Positions 15,821 through 26,321 of a stretch of DNA of 64,000 nt are shown one piece after another. Every line of letters begins with the position of its first letter. The stretch's first letter is position 1. Made by a program: the position numbers and the translations under genes. Under the pieces are notes generated by a model, which saw nothing but the letters and a program-made list of their open reading frames with translations, was not told where the DNA came from and did not search any database. Origin of the DNA: Ceratorhiza oryzae-sativae (taxonomy: Eukaryota; Basidiomycota; Agaricomycetes; Cantharellales; Ceratobasidiaceae); the NCBI GenBank assembly GCA_030998015.1, contig JARWMV010000243.1, positions 496,001 to 560,000 on the forward strand. Reading direction: 5' to 3'.

Positions 15821-16837
15821 GTGTTCTGCTGCCACTGGCCCAATCACTGGGCAACTTTAGCTGTGGTCAAACAGCACAACCCAGAGGAGCTGAACTATGA
15901 CCCAACCTGGCCCCTGCACGTCCATGCCCTTTCCATCAGTCAGGAACAGAAGGGCGGGTGGAACACCCAGAATGCAGGGTTTTGGGACTTCGAGGGGCAA
16001 CACCCCAACATACAGCCCAAAGACCTCAAGGACAGGCCAGGAGGCAACCCAGCAAGGGACACCTTCAACTATCTCTGGAAGGACGTCGGAGCTAATGGCG
16101 AGGAGATAGAGGATTTGATGGCAGGGGACCTGACCTTGGAAAGGTTGGAGGAGATCTTGGTGAAGGGAAAGGGCAGAAAACAGTCAAGGATGGAGGCAGA
16201 CTTGGAGGACAGGACGGAGATTGTTGCCTCAGTGATGAAACAGGAGTACTACCAGGTGTTCAAGCACCTCTGCCCCCTCCAGATGGTGATGATGTGGAAC
16301 TCAGTACGAGCATATGCTGAGTACACATACAAGGAAGACCAGGGTTGCATGCCTGCAATCCCTGTGGAGTTAGAGGTCCTGAAAGACTGGGAGCACATTG
16401 ACTGAGCAGACAGATGGTTTGCCGAGGAGGTCAAGAAGAGGGGAAGAGGGGTGCACCATCACATCCTGGTGATAGAAGGAGAAACTGGAACAGGGAAAAC
16501 AGTGTATGCACGATCCAAGGGCTGCCACAGCCAGATGTGCAATGTGTGGAACATGGGCAACTTGTTGGAAGATGCCAACATTTGGATCCTGGACAACATG
16601 GTCCAGTCAAACAGGAAGTACTTGCTCAAGGCCCTGAGCCAGTATGAGGCAGACTTCATGGGCAGGTATGCACACATGAAATTGATGAAGGTACAGCCAA
16701 CAGTTATTCTGGGAAATAGCCAGTCAGCAATCATGAAGTGTTGGTTGGACATAGAGGGGGAAGAGGGGGACTTATGGGTATCAAGAAATGTAGAATGGGT
16801 GTATGCAGGAGGAAAACCATTCTTTGTATTCCCTTAA
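15821..16837 (+). pseudogene. CRESS-DNA Rep-like protein (HUH endonuclease + SF3 helicase), broken
   Basis: Replication initiator of the geminivirus/genomovirus type; such proteins nick and rejoin ssDNA replicons. Counting from the frame's first codon at 15821, visible motifs are the HUH motif HVH (codons 15917-15925), a GRS-like segment FWDFEGQHPNIQ (about 15979-16014), the catalytic YLWK fitting YxxK (16070-16081), Walker A GETGTGKT (16478-16501), a Walker-B-like IWILDN (about 16579) and motif C ILGN (about 16710). An in-frame TGA at 16403-16405 separates the nuclease and helicase halves; both halves are in one frame. The N-terminus is also disrupted: an in-frame stop at 15812 precedes the frame, which begins with GTG. 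It is an endogenous, inactive copy inside an LTR unit. Helitron and rolling-circle plasmid Reps were considered, but the GRS plus SF3 order argues for the CRESS class. Confidence 0.8.
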
Positions 16838-16970
16838 AATAATTTACTGTATTGTACAACTTCTGCTATGCCCATCCAAACAGTTGGGGCATTCTGAGAA
16901 GAAGCAGATGACTCCTCACCCCTAAATAACCTCTGCAACAAGAAAAGAAAAAACAATCTCATGTAATGAA

Positions 16971-17065
16971 GAGGCTAAGGGGTCTAGCCTGACTCAGCCT
17001 GACCTCATCAAACAATACTGAATCAGCTGAAAGGTTGTTGGTTCAAGTCCAGCACCCTTAACCTC
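16971..17065 (+). other. tRNA-like / pol III SINE-like relic
   Basis: A B-box-like GGTTCAAGTCC lies at 17040-17050. The ends GAGGCTAAGG and CCTTAACCTC can pair over ten positions with one mismatch, as in an acceptor-stem-like fold with a long variable part. The A box is poor and no clean cloverleaf or anticodon could be assigned, so this is a relic at best. Confidence 0.35.
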
Positions 17066-17130
17066 CTTGGTGCATGAGATTCCTTTTGCATAAGGATCTA
17101 AACCATGTCTCAAGGTCCCCCAAGACATGT

Positions 17131-17146
17131 CCAAAGGGGGGGATAA
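17131..17146 (+). other. Polypurine tract before the 3' LTR
   Basis: CCAAAGGGGGGGATAA abuts the LTR start, the usual plus-strand priming site of LTR retroelements. Confidence 0.7.
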
Positions 17147-17815
17147 TGTTATGACCCATCAAACAGACATAACAGAGTAACCGAATATTTTTACAGATTT
17201 ATGGCATTTTTCCTAAGCAGAACAAGCCATAAACAAGGTCATGTGACCTCAGTGCTTAACTGGTGCTTACAGTGGTTACCCTGAACTCGCTCCAGCATTT
17301 CTCTCCCTTGTTACTTGGAGCAAGGAGTGAGTTGTCACATGATCTCGGCACTTGCAGCAGGATCACATGACCTCAGCGCTTACAGTGGTTACCCTGAACT
17401 CACTCCAGCATTTCTCTCCATTGTTACTTGGAGTGAGGAGCGAGTTGTCACATGATCTTGGTGCTTATGGCAGGATCACGTGACCTCAGTGCTTACCCCT
17501 TGGACCTTGCATGGCTCTATAAGATTCAGAGCCACACAAACTTAAGACAAACAATTACCTAACCCATAGTACTGTATATAACCTGCACCTACTGCAGATT
17601 GTGCTTAGATAATACATCTGCAGCCACTGCAGCCACAGGTGTATATAAGAAGGATAAAGCAAGACTGGATGCCTCAGATTGCTTTATCTTGTCAACCACC
17701 ATAGACCATAGCAAACACTGTAACTAGAACACTCAATACATACTGCATAGCACCAAACCATCAATGCAGCCACTACTTAAGTGCTTCACAAGGAAGCATC
17801 CAGAGGGTCATGACA
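17147..17815 (+). repeat. 3' LTR of the composite element
   Basis: 669 bp, the same length as the 5' LTR and similar along its whole length; ends GGTCATGACA. Differences from the other copies are mostly C/T and G/A at ancestral CpGs. Confidence 0.85.
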
Positions 17816-17820
17816 ATACA
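17816..17820. repeat. Target-site duplication ATACA (right)
   Basis: Matches 10423-10427. The sequence continues as ATACATTTGAAATA, aligning with GTACATATGAAATA of the second foldback copy. Confidence 0.85.
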
Positions 17821-17995
17821 TTTGAAATACAAAGGTGTACAATATAATGAAAGTGGTGCCATGTCAACAGAATATTCTTGAATACATCAACAATGGTCAA
17901 ACACAAGGTCATGTGACTCAGTCAATAATTCTATGCATATATCCAAATAAGTGGGACTTGTCCAAAAACCAGAAGAGAGAGGTAAAATAAAATAA

Positions 17996-18357
17996 TACAA
18001 AAATCAGAACAAAATTGCAGTCATGGTCTAGGCCATGAAAGTGCTGGTTCTAATAATAGACCCAGGTCCAACTGGGCACAGCAAAGGCCAGTGTCTGGCC
18101 AAGGTCTGGCCAAGAAAGAAAAGAGGGGAGGGAGACTGAGGGTGGCTTACAACAGTAATCAAGCCAAGTGTAAATGTGTCATGTATGCACAGAATATGTG
18201 CAGCAGCAAAGTATATGACTCACATGTACTTGTAGGGTATAAATAAGGGCTCTGCAAGCCTCTTGTACCCCATCAATTTTACTCATGTGCACACATTCCT
18301 TTTGTAAATCCTTTCTATACATTAAATATATACATTTGATTTCTATATGCTGTTGAG
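17996..18357 (+). repeat. Unassigned insert with LTR-like promoter
   Basis: Has no counterpart in the second foldback copy. A TATA motif (GGGTATAAATAAGGGC, about 18236) followed by a pyrimidine-rich tract and ATTAAATATATA resembles an LTR R/U5 region. It shares short stretches with 7050-7150. Confidence 0.35.
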
Positions 18358-18463
18358 CACAAGTGCACCTCTAAGCCCTCTAGACATTGTCACAACCTAT
18401 CCCTTCACTGTGCATCCACTCTTAGACATTGCAGTCTGGCCCCTGGCCATCATAGCCTTTGGG

Positions 18464-18832
18464 TGTCAACAATGACAAGTCAGGTGATAAGCAAAATATA
18501 GAGTAAAAGAGAAAGAACTTGTATTTGACAAGAGGTCAAGTTCTTGAGGAGTCCTCTGCAAACTTGACCCAGTTTATATACATTCTATGAGCCACATCAT
18601 AACAAACAAGTCCATAGAGTGAGTCACATCCAATAAGAGATAGAAGCTGCTGCAGAGCTGCAGAATTTCACATTAAAGTTGAAATACATCCTGGTCAGCA
18701 GTCTGGAACATTCCATGAGTCAGGTGATACAGATGTACCATAAAAGGCAAGTATGTTTTGAAAATGATCTCATAAAATATAATAAATTGAGAAAATATTA
18801 TGGAGTAGATATATGCATTTCAGCTTGTGACA
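18464..18832. mobile_element. Solo LTR with TTGGG target duplication
   Basis: A 369-bp unit starting TGTCAACAATGACAAG and ending CTTGTGACA, flanked by TTGGG at 18459-18463 and 18833-18837. Removing it rejoins CATAGCCTTTGGG to TCTGCCTTTGCC, which aligns with CATAGCCTTTGGGTCCACC at 20336-20354. It is a different family from the 669-bp LTRs. Confidence 0.8.
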
Positions 18833-18892
18833 TTGGGTCTGCCTTTGCCTCACCAGCATAGCTCTATTGTGTTCAGGTTGTTGGCTCTGATA

Positions 18893-19045
18893 CATACCCA
18901 ATTAAGACATGCCAACAGCCAAAGCTGAAGATGGTGGGATTTGACATGAGTGGAACAGGCTAGTTTTTGGACTTCAACGCAAGACAATTTAGTCCACTAG
19001 ACATGGGCAGCCTCCATACAGGGCTGGCAGGGCAGCATGCAGGGG
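18893..19045 (-). repeat. Inverted copy of 21126-21280
   Basis: The segment beginning CCCAATTAAGACATGCC and including CTAGTTTTTGGACTT and CATGGGCAGCCTCCAT recurs in reverse complement at about 21126-21280. It starts exactly where the foldback element ends, so the foldback probably inserted into it. Confidence 0.7.
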
Positions 19046-19275
19046 TATTTTCACAAAAAAATGCAATTGGTGCATATACCAAACAAAATGCACAGACAGG
19101 CCACTCTATTGTCCAGAATTGTTGGAGACCCTGACACATGGAGCTTTGTGAGCTCCACAGTTTGATTTTGAAATTTTAGGCTGTATGCTCACAGCATGCT
19201 CACTTGTCTGTACATTTTGTTTGGTACATGCACCAATCACATTTTTTTGCAAAAATACCCCCACATGCTGTGTCA
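19033..19275. repeat. MITE-like element with ~60-bp terminal inverted repeats
   Basis: GGGGTATTTT ... CCAAACAAAATG on the left recurs as CATTTTGTTTGG ... AAAATACCCC on the right, separated by about 125 bp. Flanks contain GCATGCA and ACATGC, but the target duplication is unclear. No coding sequence. Confidence 0.7.
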
Positions 19276-19425
19276 TGAGCCACAATCAAGGTCTTGTGGC
19301 TAACCATCATTTTCCCTTTTGTTTACCACCTTTGTCTCATGGCTTGACCACCTCCCTTCCATGAGTGAGCACCTCCACTTGCTTACTGAGCCACATCCTA
19401 TTCTTAGTCTTGTCATGGCCTAGAC

Positions 19426-20403
19426 TGTCAGAGCCAACAACCTGAACAACAATGCCAAACACTTATGAGGCAATGGCAGATCCAAGGGCTGTAACGTCAA
19501 GGATCAAAAGGCTGCAATGCCTAGAGGGGGACATGCAGTGAAGGGATAGGTTGTGACAACATGCAGAGGGGATTCAGAAGTGCACTTGTGCTTAAGAGCA
19601 CTGGGCAAGTACTAAGTGGCTTGGTGACCAACTCAGGTAGAAGGGATGATCAACAGGAGGTTGAGTTCTGAGGCTTAAGGCTCTCAGACTCTCCCTTATA
19701 TATTCAACAATGAGGCAGTACATATGAAATAGGAAGCCTAGGTAAATCATGTGATAACAGAAATGGTGCCATGTCAACAGAATATTCCAGAATACATCAA
19801 CAATGGTCAACAACAAGGTCATGTGACTCAGTCAGTAATTCTATGCATATATCTGAATAAACAGGACTTGTCCAAAAGGCAGGAAAAAGAGGTAAAGTAA
19901 ATCATAATAAATTTATCCAAATTTTATTATGATTTATTTTACCTCTATTTTTTTTTGGACAAGTCCTGGTTATTCAGATATATGTGTAGAATAACTGACT
20001 GAGTCATGTGACCTTGTTGTTGTTGACCACTGTTGATGTATTCCAGAATATTTTGTTGACATGGCACCATGTCTATCATTGTACAATTTACTTAGACTTC
20101 TTATTGCATATGTACTGCCTCTGCTGTGAATATATAAGGGAGAGTCTGAGAGCCTTAAGCCTCAGAACTCAACCTCCTGTCAATATCCCCTTCTACCTGT
20201 GTGGTCACCAAGCCTAACAGTTCCTGCCCAGACCTCTTTAGGTCAAGCACACCTCTGAACCCCCTCTGCATGTTGTCACACTCCCTTCCCTCACTGCACA
20301 TCCCTTCTTGGCATTGTAGTTAGGCCCTCAGCTGTCATAGCCTTTGGGTCCACCATTGCCTTATAAGCATTTGGCACTGTTGTTCAGGTTGTCAGCTCTG
20401 ACA
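19426..20403. repeat. 0.98-kb near-perfect palindrome (foldback element, copy 2)
   Basis: Left arm starts TGTCAGAGCC and right arm ends CTCTGACA. The two ~485-bp arms are reverse complements, including the TATATAAGGGAGAGTCTGAGAG block (19684-19710 against 20131-20157). They meet at GGTAAAGTAAATCATAATAA / TTATTATGATTTATTTTACC around 19892-19942 with a loop of about ten bases. It is either a foldback transposon or two head-to-head LTRs. Confidence 0.8.
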
Positions 20404-20900
20404 AGTCTCTTGCTTACTGGTCACTGCCATTCACCTTACTCATCTTACTGCTTGCTGACTGATGGACATACTGTTACTAGTAACTGGCTGACTGATCACC
20501 ACCATTCCTTCTTACTCATCCTGCATGTATGCTTAGTCACTCCCTTGGTTAGAATAGTATAAAAGCAAGGAGAGCAAGCTGGTCTACCCCAGCTTGCTCT
20601 ACCTTGTCAATTCCCCTCTAAAGCATCCAGTGTGAAGATCAGTCCCTAGCTGACTTATTAGCTCAAGTAACAGCTAGAAGGGCCTTGAGTCAAGGCCATG
20701 TTGCAAGCCCCAGCCCTAAGCACCTGACTTAGCCACTGTCCACAGTTGCTTACTCAGCAATGGGTGTCCATCAGCCATGAGCACATAAAGTGCATAAAAT
20801 GTCAAGCCACAAGATGGTAGACACACACAAGGCATCAAGCTGACATGAGCCACACATCAGTGGTAGTCAGGACATAGTCCAGACCCATTAGGGGCATTAG
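20404..20900 (+). repeat. Degenerate LTR-like sequence
   Basis: GTATAAAAGCAAGGAG near 20555, followed by CCAGCTTGCTCTACCTTGTCAA, resembles the promoter/R region of the 669-bp LTR (AGCTTGCTTTATCTCATCAA). Boundaries are not visible and there is no coding sequence. Confidence 0.35.
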
Positions 20901-20904
20901 CCAC

Positions 20905-21090
20905 TCTCTGCAAAATCTGTGGGTGCAAATAAACCAGGGGCTAGTTCATGCATTCATTGTATGCAATGAATGCCAATTGCACCAATGAACAGGTGTCAGT
21001 TGCACAAATTGCATGCCATGAACACATTTACTAGCCCCTGGTTTATTTGCATGTCATGAACTGCAATTGCACCCTGAGATTTTGCAGAGC
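20905..21090. repeat. MITE-like inverted repeat
   Basis: CTCTGCAAAATCT and GCAAATAAACCAGGGGCTAG on the left pair with CTAGCCCCTGGTTTATTTGC and AGATTTTGCAGAG on the right. A short internal palindrome (CATTCATTGTATGCAATGAATG) sits between the arms. Non-coding. Confidence 0.65.
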
Positions 21091-21125
21091 TTGTAAAGCA
21101 AAGTCCAACAACTGCTCTCAGAGGT

Positions 21126-21280
21126 TGTGACATGCTGCCCTGCTGGCCCTGCATGGAGGCTGCCCATGTCCAGTAGACCAAATTGACTTGTGTCAAAGTC
21201 CAAAAACTAGCCTGCCCCACTCATGTTAAATCCTGCCATCTTCAGTTTTGGTCATCAGCATGTCTTAATTGGGCATGCAT
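21126..21280 (+). repeat. Inverted copy of 18893-19045
   Basis: Contains AAGTCCAAAAACTAG and TGTCTTAATTGGGCATG. It is the reverse complement of the earlier segment with scattered transitions. Confidence 0.7.
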
Positions 21281-21591
21281 GTACATGTGGCTGTGTCTCA
21301 GGCTGCACTACTGGCTGATAGAACCACTTAGCTTAACTTCAACTTCACGGGAAGCTATCCAATGTGAGGCACACTCGTATACATGTGATTGTCAACTTCT
21401 AACACTCCTTAACCTTGTTTGATCAGCGCTGAGGAAAGGTTATTGCATGTGAACACTCCCGGTTGTGGCTTTAGGACATGAAGGATTCGATTGCAATCTT
21501 TTGTACTTCAGAGGATAAACAAATGCATTGTGCAGGCACAAAACGAGTAGCTAGATAATAACCAACAAAGGCACGCAAAGTCCTCAGTCGC

Positions 21592-24465
21592 TCAACTCGA
21601 TCTAGCGTCTCGGGTCAGATTGGAAGACCCTGGTTGGTACCCATCACTCACTGTCGCTGCAACCTTGCTCCTGGCACTTTTAGCAGCAGCTCGAGGTGCT
21701 CGCGTCGTAGTCGTTTTGCTGGTTCCAGTGGTTACTTTAGTTTGTCGTGTTTTAGCCTGAGGTTTTTTAGTCGCTTGGCTAGATTGGATGGGTTTGATTC
21801 ACGATCGCGCTAGTCTAGACAGATGCGCACCTCAAAACGCCGGCTCGCCCCTTTGGTTTTGGAGGCGGAGGGGCTTCTTCTTCCTCTTCTTCGGATGGCA
21901 AATCGATGACTTCTGCGTCCTCTTCATCACTCTCTGGAACAAACTATGCGAGCATATAAGGCTTGCATTTTCCTGGAGAAAATATCGTGGGTAGCTTACC
22001 AAGGTCTTCGACTTCCCCTTGGCTGGGGCTTTGGCCTTTCCCTTCCCAGCCGATTTTGCGGCAGGTTTTGCAGCCGGAACTTTCTTAGCTCGAGAAGTGG
22101 AAGTTTTCTTGGGGGCTGGGACCTCATCCGAATCTTCGTCGGTGTGTGCTACACCACCACCATGTCCAATGGCATTCATATCGTCGTCATCAACCTCCAT
22201 GGAGTCAACTGAGCGAGTTTCGGCCTCATCGTCTCCATCCGCGCGACTTTTTCCTTTTATTTTGGGTGCCTAGAATGCCTCGATGAGCATACTCCCCTGT
22301 CCAGTAGTTGGACGCCTTACTCTACCGACCTGGGTCTCCTGGTACTCTTTTTCGTGCTCTTCTTTAATTTTGTAGAGCTAGCGAAACGCGTCAATCATTG
22401 ATAGAGCAGATAATAAAAAGCAAAATAAAGCCTACCGCGTCGTCCAAATCGGCTTCTTGGATATCACCTCGACTGTTCAGCTTTTTCTCGTATGCTTTCA
22501 AAGAATTGGCGACAAATCTAACAAGGGGTACATGCCTTAGCAAGACTGGCTCAAAAGAATAACTTTTTACTTACTCGGAAATGCTTCTGTTCTCGTCTTT
22601 TTCAACAAACGTTTGGATTGCGTCTGACATCCCAAGCTCGCCAAGCAGCTGAAGCTCTTGCACAGCTAGGTATTCCCTAACCAAGTTTTGTACCCGTACC
22701 TTTTGAAGCTTCTCCGCGGCTGAGATGTTCGGGTCGTCAATCGATAGCTCAGGTACATCTGCCACTACTTTACTAGCTTAGATGATAAACTATTAATTAG
22801 CCAAGGAAACTCAACGAGCGATGAGGTCGACTTCTTACCTCGGTTAGCCATAGATTTCGCTCTATGGAAGACTAAGACATCTCGAGGATTGGCGACGCGC
22901 CCAATGAATTCCTGGCTGAACCGGACTGGATTGGACATGACCGAAACTCCCGTCGTTTCAACCTAGGAACACCTTCATCGGCGCTGGTTAAATCATGTAA
23001 CAAACGACCATACCTTCAATCGAACAAGAGGTAGCATCATCTGGCCGGCCTCTTTGGGCTAATACCTGCATCCGCGTTGCGCTGTTCCCATTCCTCCCGA
23101 GCTTGGTCGATAAGAGCATTGACCTGCATAAAAATGTTAGCTCGAGTCAAGTTCTAACTGGAAGCGCGCATACCCTTCCTCGAAGAAACTTCATGACCTC
23201 GATCTGGTTCGTAATATCCAGACCCTCAGCTTCAGCAGCTTCGGTCAAATTGACCTCATCAATCACAAACGGTCGCACGGTTCGAAGTGGGATGGGCGTT
23301 AGTTGAAAGGTATTATGTTGGATTTCAAGTAGGGCAACATGCCTAATAAAAATAAAGTAAAAAAACACGAAAGCATCAGGATAACGAGATGGACGAACTT
23401 CGGGATGGCCTCTCCGTCCGCTAGCGAAGTTGCAACCGAGGAACCGGGCTGTGTGATCAGGTATTCTTTGCCAGCAACAGGTTCGGGTTCTATTCGGCAA
23501 TCGTGCTCATGACCCCAAACAACGAGGTTAATGCTGTCGTCGAACATCCCTTCTGGTACAGCTTCTAGAGGTCCCCGCTTGACCCTAAAACTTCATCAAG
23601 AACCACTTGAACGGCGGAGATACCCGAGAAACGTACCGATTTTGGTGAACCAGCAAAATATTAAACCAGTTGTCCTTGTCCTTCGGCATAAACATCTTCA
23701 CACGATTGCTTCTAAGCTCGAAATGCATCCTCTGGTCTTTGATGTTTCCGACTCCATAGAGCGCAAGTTGGGTTGCGCCTTTCCTCAGCAGGACTGGCTT
23801 GATCTGAATCCCCGCATTGGGGTCGTCCGAGGCTGAGAGGTCGGACTTGCCGATATAGTTGATTACACCAGCTACGGAAAGCATATCAAGCGCGCATAGT
23901 GCGCCTTCCGGGCCAGCGCCTTGTGGATCGTCGTGATTCCCGTGAATTGAGAATACGGGGATTCCAACGTTAAAGTTGGGGTCCTCATAGTTGATAGCTG
24001 GGAAACTTAGGGTGGGATCAGATGGGTTCAAGGCAGTGAAATTTGGGTGCTTTGGCTTACGAGAATCCATCCGCCTTTCCTTCATCCGGATCGCTGAGTA
24101 GTTCAATCTGGACCGGTTTGTCCCCAAAGGTATATTCGCGCAGGAGCGCTATGGTACGATACAGGCAATCGCGCGAAGGTCGGTTCTCGTGGAACAAGTC
24201 TCCAGCCAGGAGAATAAAGTCTACCTTCGGATATGTATTTAGACTAATGCGCGGAATAGATCAGAAGTAACTCACGTCATGCTTCTTTGCTAACTCGAGG
24301 ATCTCTTTGAATGTGTTGATTGCATCCTGACCACGAATAGGATCCCGTTCATTGTATCCAATGTGGTTGTCGGTAGCCAGCATAATCTTTATCGTGTCGT
24401 CGGGCACTTTGGAATGACGTTGGTAGCTGAAATGGTTCGAACGAGTCTCTGTGGCTTACATTCAT
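21592..24465 (-). CDS. MRE11: Double-strand-break repair nuclease MRE11
   Basis: Manganese-dependent 3'-5' exo/endonuclease of the nuclear MRE11-RAD50-NBS1 complex. The calcineurin-like phosphoesterase motifs appear in order: [30 protein letters not shown] and GHEHDCRI. The DNA-binding/capping part follows ([31 protein letters not shown]), then a long acidic, Pro- and Lys-rich tail. Introns are short; one near 23345 joins EAIPK to HVALLEIQ. The last exon is reached by a GT-AG intron just after GRAGVL and ends at TGA 21592-21594 with a basic [14 protein letters not shown] tail; reading through it instead stops at 21815. The 5' end is uncertain: the ATG at 24465 followed by GTAAGC is not in phase with the next exon ([10 protein letters not shown]), so either the start lies elsewhere or a base is missing. 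Confidence 0.93.
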
Positions 24466-24713
24466 CACTAATGGGAGGAAGGTTTCCTCGTTGATTCCTG
24501 AGTATTTGTACTTTATTAGATTTATGATTATTGTGGTTAGATATTCAACTTGCCCCCCAGCGTCAGACATAGCTTCCAGACAAGTGGCGAGCGAGGACTG
24601 AAGAAGAGACGCGTTTGTCACGTGGCCGCGGCTCACCATCAACCACGTGATTTCTAACCCTTCCCAGCTTCATTACTTAACCGATTCCATCCTTCCATCT
24701 AACCACCGCAATC

Positions 24714-26086
<1,373 letters not shown>

Positions 26087-26321
26087 GATGCGCAACTATT
26101 GTATTTCAGAGCCATGTATGAAAGGATGTGATCATTGAAACAAATGCTATAGAAAAGCACCACCACAACCAATTTAGTCCATCAAGTAGCAGTAGTACTA
26201 AACACGAAATAAGGACATATAGGTATTACTGAGCAGCGAGTTCCAACAATCTTATACAATTGTATACAAACTGGCAGAAATGTTAATGCTGAGACCCATG
26301 TTGGTTCACTCGCAATTTTAC

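Larger units (their letters stand above)
10428..17815 (+). mobile_element. Composite LTR element: Gypsy fragment plus Rep-bearing block
   Basis: Bounded by 669-bp LTRs (10428-11096 and 17147-17815), both starting TGTTATGACC and ending in a CA, with the exact 5-bp target duplication ATACA at 10423-10427 and 17816-17820. A purine-rich tract (CCAAAGGGGGGGATAA, 17131-17146) precedes the 3' LTR. No tRNA primer-binding site follows the 5' LTR. The interior starts abruptly in a Gypsy RNase H, so gag, protease and most RT are missing and the unit is non-autonomous. The matching target duplication implies that this whole structure, or its larger ancestor, entered as a single retroviral insertion. Confidence 0.85.
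10134..18892. mobile_element. Foldback/LTR-like repeat, copy 1, split by later insertions
   Basis: The sequence starting TGTCAGAGCC at 10134 matches the left arm of the palindrome at 19426-20403 and breaks off at 10427. It resumes after the Gypsy unit at about 17816, since GGTGCCATGTCAACAGAATATTC follows in both copies. Right-arm sequence appears at about 18358-18463 and, after a solo LTR, at 18833-18892, ending GGCTCTGATA. It is therefore one older element opened by at least two younger ones. Sequence between about 18000 and 18357 has no counterpart in the other copy. Confidence 0.65.

Noticed and set aside
15821..16837. Helitron or bacterial-type rolling-circle Rep
   Set aside because: A single YxxK tyrosine, GRS-like segment and SF3 helicase order fit CRESS Reps; Helitrons have a two-Tyr HUH with an SF1 helicase.
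21815..21817. MRE11 stop at TAG
   Set aside because: A GT-AG intron beginning just upstream removes this stop and joins to a basic, in-frame final exon ending at 21592; kept only as an alternative end.
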